Notes: generated by a model not told the origin, from the sequence alone. 64,000 bases of DNA from Gemmatimonadota bacterium (GCA_007125845.1 SLCK01000023.1:1-64000); one strand, 5' to 3'; positions 32,934 through 42,903 are shown, counted from the stretch's first letter. Numbers and translations: made by a program.

Positions 32934-34457
32934 ATGAATCCAGAGTCCGACACCCGAGCTGCCAACCAACGACTTATCGTGGCCTCGAATCGCCTGCCGG
33001 TCGTGCTCGATCGGGGTGAGGACGGTGAGTGGACCGCAGAGCCCGGATCCGGTGGCCTGGTCACTGCGATGCGTCCGGTCCTCCAGGGCCGAGGCGGGAT
33101 GTGGGTGGGATGGCCGGGGGCCGATCCGCAGCACGACGGGACCGGACTGCATCGCGCCCTCGAAGAGCTCTCGAAGGGGAGCGGCTACCAGGTACATCCC
33201 GTGCTCCTGACGGACAAGGAGAAGGAGGACTTCTACCTCGGGTTCTCCAACCAGGTGATCTGGCCCCTCTTCCATGACTTCCAGACGCAGTGCAACTTCG
33301 ACCCGCGATTCTGGGAAACGTATCGGAAGGTGAACCGGAAATTCGCGGAGGCGCTCAAGGAGGCCCGGGGCAGCCAGGACTTCATCTGGGTGCACGATTA
33401 CCACCTGATGGGCGTAGCGGAGGACCTGGAGACGTTGGGGGTGGAGGCCGGGACTGGCTTTTTCCTGCACATCCCCTTTCCACACCTCGACCTCTTCGTC
33501 AAGCTCCCCTGGCGATTCCGTATCCTCCGATCCCTGCTCAAGTACGACCTGATCGGATTCCAGACCGCTCGCGACCGTTCCAACTTCCTGCAATGCGTCG
33601 ACGCGCTCCTGCCGCAGGCGGAGGTGGGAGGGAGCGGCAAGGACCGGGTCCGCCCGGTGCGCCTGGGCGAACGGGTCGTGCGGGTGGGGGTCTTTCCCAT
33701 CTCGATCGACTTCGATGAGTTCGCGTCCGAGGCCGCCTCTTCGGAGACCTCGGAACGGGCGGCGCGACTGCGAGCGGAGGGCTTCGGACGGCGCCTCATC
33801 CTGGGGGTTGACCGGCTCGACTACTCCAAGGGGATTCCCCACAAGCTCAAGGGCTACCGCCTCGCCCTGGAGCGATATCCCGACCTGCGCGAACGAGTGA
33901 CCCTCGTCCAACTCGTCGTTCCGAGTCGGGAGGACATCCCGGAGTACGAACGGTTGAAGATGGAAGTGGAGCGCCTCGTGGGCTCGATCCAGGGCGAGTT
34001 CACGAGGGGCGACTGGGTTCCCATCCACTATCAATACGGGCACTGGGATCGGACCGAGTTGCTCGCGCACTACCGCGAGGCGGCCGTGGCCCTCGTCACG
34101 CCCTTGAAGGACGGGATGAATCTCGTCGCAAAGGAGTACTGCGCTTCGAGTCTGGAGGGCGAGGGGGTGCTCATCCTCTCCGAATATGCCGGCGCGACTG
34201 CGCAGCTTCAGGGCGACGCCCTGCTGGTGAACCCATTCGATGTGGAGGGCGTTGCCGAGGCGATTCATGAGGCCGCGACCATGCCTCGAGAGGATCGGAG
34301 GCGGAGGATGGGGTCCCTGCGCAGGACGATCAAGGAGTTCGACCTGTCCTGGTGGGTGGACGCCTTCCTTCAGGCCGCGTCCGACGAGGGATGGGACGAC
34401 CTCCCCCCCGTTCACACCTACCAACCGCAGCCGCCAAGTGGATTCTTCTCCTTCTGA
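32934..34457 (+). CDS. otsA: Trehalose-6-phosphate synthase
   Basis: A 507-residue GT20 synthase that joins UDP- or GDP-glucose to glucose-6-phosphate. Diagnostic stretches are [47 protein letters not shown], and the core [20 protein letters not shown]. They continue with [20 protein letters not shown] and [19 protein letters not shown] 32934 is used because family homology begins 10-15 residues later, although no strong ribosome-binding site is visible. The phosphatase gene begins 20 bases before the otsA stop and overlaps it, so the pair is one transcript. Trehalose protects against desiccation and osmotic stress. Confidence 0.95.
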   Translation: MNPESDTRAANQRLIVASNRLPVVLDRGEDGEWTAEPGSGGLVTAMRPVLQGRGGMWVGWPGADPQHDGTGLHRALEELSKGSGYQVHPVLLTDKEKEDFYLGFSNQVIWPLFHDFQTQCNFDPRFWETYRKVNRKFAEALKEARGSQDFIWVHDYHLMGVAEDLETLGVEAGTGFFLHIPFPHLDLFVKLPWRFRILRSLLKYDLIGFQTARDRSNFLQCVDALLPQAEVGGSGKDRVRPVRLGERVVRVGVFPISIDFDEFASEAASSETSERAARLRAEGFGRRLILGVDRLDYSKGIPHKLKGYRLALERYPDLRERVTLVQLVVPSREDIPEYERLKMEVERLVGSIQGEFTRGDWVPIHYQYGHWDRTELLAHYREAAVALVTPLKDGMNLVAKEYCASSLEGEGVLILSEYAGATAQLQGDALLVNPFDVEGVAEAIHEAATMPREDRRRRMGSLRRTIKEFDLSWWVDAFLQAASDEGWDDLPPVHTYQPQPPSGFFSF

Positions 34458-36036
34458 CCGGCAGGCTCCAGCGCCGGAGCGCGGATCGCCGCGGCTTGAA
34501 GGGGCGATCTTCGACATGGACGGGGTGATCACGGACACGGCGAAGCTCCACGCGCAGGCGTGGAAGCGGCTCATCGACGCCTTCCTCCGGGGCCTCGCGG
34601 AGGATGAGGGTCGTACCTTCCGACCGTTCGACCTCGATTCCGACTATCGGCGGTACGTCGACGGAAAGCCTCGATACGACGGGCTCAACTCCTTCCTCAC
34701 CTCGAGATCGATCGAGCTGCCCGCAGGCGATCCCGAAGATCCTCCCGAAGCAGAGACGGTGTGTGGCCTTGCGAACCGCAAGGACGCCATCTTCGACGCC
34801 CTTCTGGTCTCCGAGGGCGTAGATGTGATCGACGGAACGGTCGAGCTGATCCAGGAGCTCCGGAGAGCGGGAGTCCGGACTGCGGTGGCTTCGTCCAGTC
34901 GCAACTGCGAGAAGATCCTGCGCCGGGCCGGGCTGTCCGAACTCTTCGACGAGCGCATCGACGGGGAGGCGATCCGGAGCGAGAAGGTGCCCGGAAAGCC
35001 GGATCCCGGCTTCTTCCTCGAGGCGGCGCGGAGATTGTCGGTGGATCCGGGCGCTTGCGTGGTTTTCGAGGACGCGCTGTCGGGTGTGGAGGCGGGGCAG
35101 GGTGGAGCGTTTGCCGTCGTGGTCGGCGTCGCGGGCCGGCCGGAGGACCGCATCGCCCTCAAGGAGGGAGGGGCCGACTTCGTGGTGGAGGTCGATCAGG
35201 TCGGGACGATCACCGTCGAGTTCCTCGACGATTGGGTCCGAGAGCAGCCACATCGGCGACCCTCTGCTTTGCGGGAGTGGCCCGCCATCGCGGAGAGACT
35301 CCGGGTGTCCAGGCCGGCCATCTTTCTGGACTACGACGGAACCCTCACGCCGATCGTGGATCGGCCCGAGGATGCGGTGCTCCCCACCCGAAGGCGGCGG
35401 ATCCTGGAACGGCTGGGTCAGCGCTTCCCGACCACCCTGGTCAGTGGGCGAAGCCGGGAGGACGTATTCGGGTTCGTGAAGCTCCGGGGCCTGAACTATG
35501 CGGGGAGTCACGGATTCGACATCTGGGGCGCCGAAGGGGCCGCCGACTCGCTTCGGCACGAAGTGGCGGGGGATCTCGTGCCCCATGTGGAAGCGGTGAC
35601 CAGGGAGCTGAAGGAGGAACTGGCGGAGATCGAGGGCGCCTTCGTGGAGCCGAAGCGCTTCACCGTCGCGGTGCACTACCGGCTGCTCGCCGACGAGGAG
35701 CGGCGCCGGGTCGAAGAAGCCATCGACACCGCCCTGGCCCGACACCCCGACCTCGAGAAGGCCCACGGAAAGATGGTCTTCGAGATTCGTCCGCGGCTCG
35801 ACTGGCACAAGGGAAGGGCGGTGCTCTGGCTCCTCGAAGCGCTGGACCTGGATCGACCCGGCGTCACCCCCCTTTACGTCGGAGACGACACCACCGACGA
35901 GGACGCCTTTCGGGCCCTCGAGGACCGGGGCATCGCCATCCTCGTCTCGGATGTGCCTCGACCGACGGCGGCGCACTACGTTCTCCAGGACACGGACGAG
36001 GTCGAGATGTTTCTGGAGCGCCTGACGGCGATCTGA
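34438..36036 (+). CDS. otsB: Fused HAD (beta-PGM-like) hydrolase and trehalose-6-phosphatase
   Basis: A 532-residue two-domain protein. The N-terminal half is a HAD hydrolase of the beta-phosphoglucomutase branch: nucleophile GAIFDMDGVITDTAKLHAQA with D26/D28, AVASSSRNCEKILRRAG, and PDPGFFLEAARRL. The C-terminal half is OtsB: FLDYDGTLTPI with D298/D300, TLVSGRSREDVFGFVKL, LDWHKGRAVLWLLEA, and GDDTTDEDAFRALE. The GTG start overlaps the otsA end in the +1 frame. It dephosphorylates trehalose-6-phosphate. The role of the fused HAD domain is inferred as sugar-phosphate isomerisation or hydrolysis. The layout resembles mycobacterial OtsB1 without its glycoside hydrolase 65 segment. Confidence 0.92.
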   Translation: MDSSPSDRQAPAPERGSPRLEGAIFDMDGVITDTAKLHAQAWKRLIDAFLRGLAEDEGRTFRPFDLDSDYRRYVDGKPRYDGLNSFLTSRSIELPAGDPEDPPEAETVCGLANRKDAIFDALLVSEGVDVIDGTVELIQELRRAGVRTAVASSSRNCEKILRRAGLSELFDERIDGEAIRSEKVPGKPDPGFFLEAARRLSVDPGACVVFEDALSGVEAGQGGAFAVVVGVAGRPEDRIALKEGGADFVVEVDQVGTITVEFLDDWVREQPHRRPSALREWPAIAERLRVSRPAIFLDYDGTLTPIVDRPEDAVLPTRRRRILERLGQRFPTTLVSGRSREDVFGFVKLRGLNYAGSHGFDIWGAEGAADSLRHEVAGDLVPHVEAVTRELKEELAEIEGAFVEPKRFTVAVHYRLLADEERRRVEEAIDTALARHPDLEKAHGKMVFEIRPRLDWHKGRAVLWLLEALDLDRPGVTPLYVGDDTTDEDAFRALEDRGIAILVSDVPRPTAAHYVLQDTDEVEMFLERLTAI

Positions 36037-36039
36037 CGG

Positions 36040-36624
36040 TCAGAATTCGCTCCGGACGGCGCAAAAGTGCCCTGCCGCCCTCGCCCTTCCGCCTCCACCG
36101 GTTTCCCACTCACCCGAGAAGCCGCGCTCATCCGCGGAATGGACACGCAGCACCGCAAAGGCCTCGTCGAAGGCCACGCGATCCCGGCGGTTCGCTTCGG
36201 AGCCCAGCCGCAGGACCACTCGCGGCTGACCATTCCCCGCCGCCTCCATCCTCAGCACCGAGACTCCCGGGGCACTCGGATCGATGGATCCGAGGTCTCC
36301 CGGAGCCTCCGCTCCGATCGCGGCCAGGTCTCCCTCGATCCAGCCCCTGAACGGTTGCTCGACTCCCGGCAGTGGCTCGCCTCCGATCCCGGGCACGGTC
36401 CGGAGCTCGTCCTCCTGGGCGACGAGAGTGAGCCGAAGCTCGGTTCTCTCCCCGGCCGCGGGGCCTTCGGTGGAGACGAGGGCCAGTCGGAATTCTCCCG
36501 GCAGGTGGGCGGTGGCGACGGGCAAGACGGCCCGCTCGCCGTGGTCGCAGACCAGGGCATCGCTGCCACGAATCGCGCATCCGCAGAGGAGGCCGGTGAT
36601 CACCGTTGCAGCGAGCAGCCTCAT
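36040..36624 (-). CDS. Small hypothetical lipoprotein
   Basis: A 194-residue predicted lipoprotein with hydrophobic leader MRLLAATVITGLLCGC, where the last Cys after LCG can be lipidated. The rest is a beta-rich domain: FRLALVSTEGPAAGERTELR, then FRGWIEGDLAAIGAEAPGDL, and AFAVLRVHSADERGFSGEWE. I do not recognise a family. The start at 36624 overlaps the stop of the upstream metalloprotease gene, so it is the third member of a translationally coupled trio of secreted proteins. It may be an accessory or inhibitor of the neighbouring metalloproteases, which is inference from context. Confidence 0.72.
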   Translation of the reverse strand: MRLLAATVITGLLCGCAIRGSDALVCDHGERAVLPVATAHLPGEFRLALVSTEGPAAGERTELRLTLVAQEDELRTVPGIGGEPLPGVEQPFRGWIEGDLAAIGAEAPGDLGSIDPSAPGVSVLRMEAAGNGQPRVVLRLGSEANRRDRVAFDEAFAVLRVHSADERGFSGEWETGGGGRARAAGHFCAVRSEF

Positions 36625-38447
36625 CTTCCAAGCTCCGGGACCTCGAAAATCGGTTCGCTCTCTCCGATCCGACGAATCGGGCCGGGGATCACGTCGTCGC
36701 CGAGGTGGATGTGGGGGACGACGCCCGGCACCGCGGCCGGCCGGTCCAGGGTGAAGCTGTCCGCGGCCCTTTCGTCGACGGCGTAACCGAGATCCCGAAG
36801 GGAGGCGATCGTCACTCTGCTCAGCGGGTTCGAGCCGGCCGAGATGGACCCGGTCATGAGCTCGTTGTTGAACACGCTCTCCCTCCAGTGGCTGTCTCGG
36901 GTTCCGAAGCTCCCGATCTCGTTCTCCACGGGGACCTTCTCCCCCTCCTCGTACTCCTCACCCCCGATCGCGTCGAAGGCGGCCACGGCCCAGGAGCCCG
37001 GAAAGTGCGTGTCCGCGCCCCGGTTGTTCGGGAGTGACGGGTTGTTGAGGAGGTCCAGCACTCTCCAGAGGGACCCGATGCCGAGGACATGCCCGAGCTC
37101 GTGCACGATGACCTCCTCCAGGAGCCCGAGGTTCTCGAGTTGGGCAAGATCGTCCACGTCGAGCCGGAGCTGCCCCACGATCGGTAGGTTGTTCGAGTTC
37201 CGGATCCAACAGACGCCGGCCTGCCCGATCGTACCTCCGGGTCCGTCGATCTCCTCGAGAGTGACGAAGACGAGAAGGTCGTCGATGGTCCGGTCCATCG
37301 GGGGTGAGCGCTCGCCGCACAAGCCGCCCTCTTCCGCCATGTAGAGGGCCTGCAAGTCACCGACAATGATGGATTCCCACCGCACGACGGCGGCCTCGAA
37401 GGCCGCTCGCTGCTCGGCCGTGGGCTCGTCGAGGAACTCCAGCTCGATCGAGAACGAGCCGGGCCCTCCTCCGGCAAGCGCGTCCGCAACGAAGGTGACC
37501 TGGGCTCCCCCTTCGATGGATGAGGCCACCCGCTGCGTACCGATGTCCGGGCCGAGGGCCCACCGGGTGCTGGCCAGTCCCGAGGTTCCCGTCCTCGTCC
37601 GGGGGAAGTCGAGAGCTCCCCCGCCCGCCTCGACCGAGAAGTGGACCTCCGCTCCGGGAACGGGATTGCCGTAGTCGTCCTCGACCCTCACGACGAGCGG
37701 AGCTGGCACGACCTCGAACCTGTTCGCCACCTGTCCTCCCCCGGACACGGTGCGGATGTCCGCCGGAGGACCGCTGAGTGCGGTCGCCTCGAAGACGACC
37801 TCGGCGTCGGAGTCCTCCCCGGTCCCCACGGCCCGTGCCCGCTGCGGTTCCCCGGCCTCGGTTCCGAGGCTCCAGATGGTGGAGGCTCGGCCCTCCCCGT
37901 CCGTGACCGTTTCGGGATCCCCCACGCTGCCCCCTCCCGACACGACCGAAAAGAGAACCCTCGCGCCCACGGCCACATGGCCCTCCGAGTCGAAGGCCCG
38001 AACCTCGAGCGGAGCCGGAAGTGCGCTCCCTGCGGATCCGGTCTGACCGTCTCCCCCTTCGATGGTGATGGAAGCCGCGACCTGCTGCACCGAGACCGGG
38101 ATCTCCGCTTCCGCACGGCCGGCCGATGCGGTGATGGTGGTTGCTCCATTGCCGGCGGAGGTGACCAGGCCGGCATCCGACACCGAAGCGATCTCGGGGT
38201 CTGCCGAGCTCCAGGACGTCTCGGCGTCCGGCATGACTCTCCCGTTCTGATCCAGGACCTCGGCCGTGAGCTCCGCCTCGGAGCCCAGGGCGTCGAAGGT
38301 CAGCTCCGGGTGGGATACCTCCACGGTGGTCGGCTCCGGACCCGGGCCCGAAAGGAGGTCGCAGCTGGAGCTCAGTCCGACGGCGAGCGTGCCCGCGAAC
38401 ATGAAGAAGAGGAGTCGTATCGCGGGCGGAAAGCGCAACCGGGTCAC
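36621..38447 (-). CDS. Ig-like-repeat lipoprotein with leishmanolysin-like protease domain
   Basis: A 608-residue protein. Residues 1-29 form a leader ending in a lipobox-like SSC. At least one BIG2-like bacterial Ig domain (LTFDALGSEAELTAEVLDQN, ending AGNGATTITASAG) is followed by further beta-sandwich domains of the invasin/intimin Ig type, which recur as GSVGDPETVTDGEGRASTIW. A metzincin-like domain holds HELGHVLGIG with zinc ligands H449 and H453, and a later His in TRDSHWRESVFNNELMTG is the probable third ligand. This resembles M8 leishmanolysin-like enzymes. The operon context includes another large metalloprotease, with its stop overlapping this start. Confidence 0.88.
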   Translation of the reverse strand: MTRLRFPPAIRLLFFMFAGTLAVGLSSSCDLLSGPGPEPTTVEVSHPELTFDALGSEAELTAEVLDQNGRVMPDAETSWSSADPEIASVSDAGLVTSAGNGATTITASAGRAEAEIPVSVQQVAASITIEGGDGQTGSAGSALPAPLEVRAFDSEGHVAVGARVLFSVVSGGGSVGDPETVTDGEGRASTIWSLGTEAGEPQRARAVGTGEDSDAEVVFEATALSGPPADIRTVSGGGQVANRFEVVPAPLVVRVEDDYGNPVPGAEVHFSVEAGGGALDFPRTRTGTSGLASTRWALGPDIGTQRVASSIEGGAQVTFVADALAGGGPGSFSIELEFLDEPTAEQRAAFEAAVVRWESIIVGDLQALYMAEEGGLCGERSPPMDRTIDDLLVFVTLEEIDGPGGTIGQAGVCWIRNSNNLPIVGQLRLDVDDLAQLENLGLLEEVIVHELGHVLGIGSLWRVLDLLNNPSLPNNRGADTHFPGSWAVAAFDAIGGEEYEEGEKVPVENEIGSFGTRDSHWRESVFNNELMTGSISAGSNPLSRVTIASLRDLGYAVDERAADSFTLDRPAAVPGVVPHIHLGDDVIPGPIRRIGESEPIFEVPELGR

Positions 38448-40957
38448 CCGGACTCGTCCAGGATCCGGGCGATACGGACGATCACGTCCTCGAGGTGAAG
38501 TCGTGTGAGATCTTCCTCCGTCGTCCGCTCGGCTGTCCGGGCGCGCTCGGACAGGTTTCGCAGTTGGCCTCGCAGGATCGGAGCGATATCGGTGGCGAGG
38601 GCTCCACGATCGTCCAACAGGTTGCCGATCCTCTCCAGGTAGGCCCTCTGCAGATTCCTCCGGAACGAATCGACCGGCCGTCCCTCGTCCAACTCCCGCC
38701 AGACGGCGGAACGCAGATCCTCGAGGAGCTCCAGGAGTGAGTAGGACGCCTCTCCCCCCAGAGCTTCCTGCTCGGCGACCCTTCTCAGGCGTCTCACGTC
38801 GAGGAGCTGAATGAGCGCCGAGACCTGCTGTGAGCGGATCCGCTCATGGGTTCCTGTCGGCTCGATGCGGTAGAGCACGTCGGGGTCGACGAGCCAGCCG
38901 GGAGTCCGGAAGACTTGTCGATCCAGGTAGTGCATCGCGGCCCTTTGGCGTTCGCCGGACACCGGAGTGAATGGGCGACCGTCCTGTCCCTGGACGCGTC
39001 GCGTCCAGTCCACCCCACCCACGAGGAGGATGACGTGCCCCGTGTAGCGTGACCACTGGGCCACGACCTCACCGTAGAGCTCCCGGAGCTGGCCGTAGTC
39101 CTCCCCTTCTTCGAAGGTCCACTCCGCGAGCTGCGGTACGATCCGTTCGAGGTTGGCGATCCCGTAGTCGGAAGCGAGGATCGGATCGTCTCCGAGCGCT
39201 TCGCTCGTCGCGCCCGGATCGACAGCGCTTGGATCGCCGTAGCGGTAGACGGGGTCGCCGTCCCGGGCGAGGATCCACTCGTTGAGAATCTCTCGCTCAG
39301 CCTCCGGATCGTCGATCCCCGGAATCACACGGTATCCCCACTCCACGGCCCAGCGATCGTAGGGGCCGAGACGAGGCGTGAAGCATGCGTCGTCGCCGGG
39401 TTGCGCCACGTAGTTGAAGCGGGCGTAGTCCATGATGGAGCTGGAGGTGCCGTGCTCGCACGTCCAGCGGGTGCGGAGCGAGTCGACGGGGATCGCCGAA
39501 TGCCCCTTCATGTTGTGGGGAAGTCCAAGTGCGTGCCCGACCTCGTGGGCTGCCACGAAACGAATGAGCTCCCCCATCACCTCTTCTTCGAACTCGAGGC
39601 TACGTGCCCTGGGGTTCGCCGCAGCGGTCTGGACGAAGTACCAGTTCCGCAGGAGGTTCATGACGTTGTGGTGCCACTCGATGTGCGTGCCCAGGATCTC
39701 CCCGCTCCTTGGGTCGAAGAATCGGGGGCCCATCGCGTTCTCCACCGGAGAGGCGAGGTACCGGATCATCGAGTAGCGGGCGTCGGCCGGATCAAAATCG
39801 GGGTCCTCTTCGGGCGTCGGCGGGAGCTCCGCCCGGATCGCATTGCGAAAGCCCGCGGCCTCGAACGCCTCCTGCCAGTCCTCCACCCCCTGCTTGAGAT
39901 AGGGGCGCCAGGGCTCGGGGGTGGCCGGATCCAGGTAGATCACGATCGGATCGACCGGGTCCACGAGCTCGCCGCGGGCATAGGCCTCGGGGTCGGAGGG
40001 CTCCATTCTCCATCGCTGGATGAATCTGCGTTGGGCGAGCCGCTGAGTCTCCGCGCCGAAGTCGTTCTGTTGGACGGAGAAGTAGCCCACACGCTCGTCC
40101 CACTTCCTCGGGGCGAGGGGTTCGTCCGGGAGGAGGAGGAGGGAATGACCCAGCTCCAATGAGATGGTCTGGCCGAGGGCGTGGGCCGGAGGGTTTCCGG
40201 CCGAGTAGGTCACGGTGCGGCGCACCTCGATGTTCCGTGGGAAGCTCCTGACCGATTCGACGAAGCTCCGGTTGCGCTCGAGCGCGCGAATCTGGAACTG
40301 CTCGCGCCGACTCCGATGGAGCCCGATGAGGGGAGAGTCAGACGCGAGGAAGTCGGTCACCTCGATCACGACCGAGAGCGAGTCGTCGGGCATGGCCTCC
40401 ACATCGAAGGCGTGCACGATCGGCTCGAAGTTCGAGCTCCTCACCGCTTCGAAGATCGGGAGCGTGTCGGGCGCCACGTTTTCGTGTCCCGCCATGCGTA
40501 CCAGGATCTGGTCGTCTCGCCGTTCCAGGCGGATCACGGCGGTGGTTTCCCGTTGGCCTCCGAATCCCGCCCCGGTGGCTGTCCGGGTGATCCTCGTCTG
40601 GAGCAGGAGCTCTCGCCCCAGCAAGTCGACCGGCACTTCGAAAAAGCGGCGGTCGTCGACCTTGTGAACCGTGAAGAGCCCGTCGTCGCTCTCGGCAGTG
40701 GGCGGAATGAGCTCCTCGTAGCTCGGGCGTTCCTCCTCGGGGTCCGGGGGCTCCGGGATCGTGTCTCCCGGGGCGTCCGGGATCGTGTCTACCGGAACGT
40801 CGGGGATGGTGTCCCCCGGAGTTTGGGGCTCCGGTTCCGGAACGGGCACCTGGAGCGGGGAATGGGCGGAGAGCGCCGCGGGGAGGAGGACGAGGAGGAG
40901 AATCGTCCCGAAGGGGATCGGCAGTCTGAATCGGCTCAGGTGCTTCCTCCTCTGCAT
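38444..40957 (-). CDS. Zinc-dependent metalloprotease (DUF5117/DUF5118 type)
   Basis: An 837-residue secreted protein. A signal peptide (LLLVLLPAALSAHS) precedes a proline/threonine-rich linker with DTIP repeats. The DUF5118 and DUF5117-like N-terminal region is recognised from DGLFTVHKVDDRRFFEVPVD and FSVQQNDFGAETQRLAQRRF. The catalytic site is AAHEVGHALGLPHNMKGHSA with zinc ligands H471, H475 and H481, in an HExxHxxGxxH form typical of metzincins. A late MDY segment (SSSIMDYARFNYVAQPGDDA) probably forms the Met-turn. ATG 40957 begins the signal peptide, and an upstream frame is likely non-coding. It is first of three overlapping genes and is secreted or periplasmic. Confidence 0.9.
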   Translation of the reverse strand: MQRRKHLSRFRLPIPFGTILLLVLLPAALSAHSPLQVPVPEPEPQTPGDTIPDVPVDTIPDAPGDTIPEPPDPEEERPSYEELIPPTAESDDGLFTVHKVDDRRFFEVPVDLLGRELLLQTRITRTATGAGFGGQRETTAVIRLERRDDQILVRMAGHENVAPDTLPIFEAVRSSNFEPIVHAFDVEAMPDDSLSVVIEVTDFLASDSPLIGLHRSRREQFQIRALERNRSFVESVRSFPRNIEVRRTVTYSAGNPPAHALGQTISLELGHSLLLLPDEPLAPRKWDERVGYFSVQQNDFGAETQRLAQRRFIQRWRMEPSDPEAYARGELVDPVDPIVIYLDPATPEPWRPYLKQGVEDWQEAFEAAGFRNAIRAELPPTPEEDPDFDPADARYSMIRYLASPVENAMGPRFFDPRSGEILGTHIEWHHNVMNLLRNWYFVQTAAANPRARSLEFEEEVMGELIRFVAAHEVGHALGLPHNMKGHSAIPVDSLRTRWTCEHGTSSSIMDYARFNYVAQPGDDACFTPRLGPYDRWAVEWGYRVIPGIDDPEAEREILNEWILARDGDPVYRYGDPSAVDPGATSEALGDDPILASDYGIANLERIVPQLAEWTFEEGEDYGQLRELYGEVVAQWSRYTGHVILLVGGVDWTRRVQGQDGRPFTPVSGERQRAAMHYLDRQVFRTPGWLVDPDVLYRIEPTGTHERIRSQQVSALIQLLDVRRLRRVAEQEALGGEASYSLLELLEDLRSAVWRELDEGRPVDSFRRNLQRAYLERIGNLLDDRGALATDIAPILRGQLRNLSERARTAERTTEEDLTRLHLEDVIVRIARILDESG
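40758..40822 (-). repeat. Short tandem repeat encoding DTIP units
   Basis: Three imperfect 21-24-base units encode the segment GDTIPDVPVDTIPDAPGDTI in the linker of the metalloprotease. Such repeats often vary in number between strains. Confidence 0.55.
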
Positions 40958-41041
40958 GCGATTGACCTGGTGTGCTTCCTGGTTTCCATAGCCGGTGCCG
41001 CGGAAAGGAGACGGCACCGGCGGCACGAGGAGCCTTCCGCG

Positions 41042-42658
41042 CTAATCCCTGCCCGTTTCTCCGACGCGTTCCCACTGATCGGGCCGGAGCGTGGGATATT
41101 CGATACCCAACTGCTCGAGATAGGTGTCATATCGCGTTTCGTCGTAGTGGAACGATTCCAACTCCGGGCGAAAGCGCTCCATGATCTCCCGATTGAGATG
41201 AGTGGCGGGTGGGTCGTCGGACCCGATGAAGCTGTAGTACTCATCCTCCTCGAGTTGGACGTCCTCGAAGTAGCTCCAAGCTTCGGCGAGGATCTCCGGG
41301 TCCAGATAGAGGTCGAGAGCCGTGCGGGCGAGCACCCGCGCTCCGGCAACGACCCCTTTGTGCGCGATCGGGGTGGCCATGGTGATCGAGTTGGCCCAAT
41401 GATGTCCGGGCAGGCCCGGCATGTTGGAGGGAAAGCGGAGGGTGACGGTCGGCACCGCCCAGGAGATGTCGCCGATGTCGTCCGAACCTCCGCTCTGCGG
41501 CTCGGAGGGAGGGCCTTCGACTCCGTTGACCTCGGTGGGTAGCCCTGTGGGCTCACTGCCTACCTCGAGTTGGACGGCTCTGGCGAGCGCAAGGTCGTCC
41601 TCGCTCCATTCCGGGAGGCCAACCGCTTCGATATGGGGTCCCATGGCCTCGGCGATCGGACGATTGAAGTGTCGAGGGGCGGCCTGTCCCAGAATGCGGT
41701 AGTCCATACGGGTGTCCGTCATGAGCGCCGCGCCTTCCGCGATGCGGAGAATGGAGTCGAAGTTCTCCCGGAGGTGCTCGAAGTCGACCTCGCGGACGTA
41801 GTACCACACCGTCGCGAAGGAGGGGACGACGTTCGGCTGGTCTCCCCCGTCGGTGATCACGGAGTGGGAGCGCTGGAGGGGACTCATGTGCTCTCTCCAG
41901 TAGTTCCATCCCACGCTGAGGAGCTCGACGGCGTCGAGGGCGCTTCGGCCCCTCCAGGCGCTGGCGGCGTGGGCCGCTTCGCCCTCGAAGGTGAACTCCA
42001 CCGACACGAGTCCGGACCCCCGGTTTCCGCCCCAGGTGACACCCAGGTTGCTGCTGACGTGGGTGAAGATCGTCGCGTCGACGTCGTCGAACCGGCCGTC
42101 CCGCACGTACCAGGCCTTCGCCGCGAGCTGCTCCTCCGCGACTCCGGGCCAGAGGACGATCGTGCCCTCGATTCCCTCTGCTTCCATCATGTCCTTGAGG
42201 GCCAGCGCGGCGAGAATGTTGACGGCCTGACCCGAATTGTGCCCCTCCCCGTGCCCCGGAGCGTCCTCAATTATGGGATCGTGGTACGCCACGCCCGGCT
42301 TCTGGCTTGCCCTGGGAATGCCGTCGATGTCGCTTCCGAAGGCGATCACGGGGCTGCCCGAGCCCCAGGTCGCCCACCAAGCGGTCGGCATTCCCGAGAT
42401 CCCCTCTTCGACCTCGAAGTCGTGCTCGCGCAGGAGCGGGACGAGGTAGTCGAAGGTCGCGAACTCCTGCATGCCGAGCTCGGAAAAGGAAAAGAGCTTA
42501 TCGACGATCTCCTGTCCGAGCTTGGCTCTGGCTTCGACGAGCTCGTCGATCTCCGCATGGAGCGTTTGCGCGGAGGCGGGAACTGCAAGGATCGAGAGGC
42601 CCCCGAGAATGGCGAGCGCGAGGCACGTGGTCTGGGTGGGGAGGGACAGCGTCTTCAT
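41042..42658 (-). CDS. M20-family amidohydrolase (AbgB-like)
   Basis: A 538-residue zinc amidohydrolase close to aminobenzoyl-glutamate utilisation protein B. A signal peptide (residues 1-30, ending ASAQ) is present. Metal-binding region APGHGEGHNSGQAVNILAAL and LWPGVAEEQLAAKAWYVRDG are typical, as is the dimerisation/insert region HAASAWRGRSALDAVELLSV. The C-terminus carries the GSDDIGDISWAVPTVTLRFP module. Substrate is likely an N-acyl amino acid or peptide, but the exact one cannot be read. It ends 85 bases before the start of the metalloprotease gene on the same strand and may be co-transcribed. Confidence 0.9.
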   Translation of the reverse strand: MKTLSLPTQTTCLALAILGGLSILAVPASAQTLHAEIDELVEARAKLGQEIVDKLFSFSELGMQEFATFDYLVPLLREHDFEVEEGISGMPTAWWATWGSGSPVIAFGSDIDGIPRASQKPGVAYHDPIIEDAPGHGEGHNSGQAVNILAALALKDMMEAEGIEGTIVLWPGVAEEQLAAKAWYVRDGRFDDVDATIFTHVSSNLGVTWGGNRGSGLVSVEFTFEGEAAHAASAWRGRSALDAVELLSVGWNYWREHMSPLQRSHSVITDGGDQPNVVPSFATVWYYVREVDFEHLRENFDSILRIAEGAALMTDTRMDYRILGQAAPRHFNRPIAEAMGPHIEAVGLPEWSEDDLALARAVQLEVGSEPTGLPTEVNGVEGPPSEPQSGGSDDIGDISWAVPTVTLRFPSNMPGLPGHHWANSITMATPIAHKGVVAGARVLARTALDLYLDPEILAEAWSYFEDVQLEEDEYYSFIGSDDPPATHLNREIMERFRPELESFHYDETRYDTYLEQLGIEYPTLRPDQWERVGETGRD

Positions 42659-42903
42659 CGGGCTTCCTTACCGGGGTGGGAGGTACGAACTGCCGCTCCG
42701 GGCAAGGTAGGCGAGCCTTTTGGCTCGGAGCAAGCGTACGGGCCGGGCTCGGACCCGGGGACGGAACCCGGGGGTCACGTGCAGGGTCATGGTACATCTG
42801 GCCTTCCGGATCGCCTGCAAGCAGTGCTGTGAGCCGGAATCGTCGGCCCTCTCGATCGTCGGGAGGGACATTGGTCCGTCTTCCCAAATCGTTCTGGAAC
42901 GCT

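Noticed and set aside
32739-36036. Long minus-strand open frames opposite otsA and the HAD-OtsB gene
   Set aside because: They run antisense to well-recognised trehalose genes and have no domain signatures.
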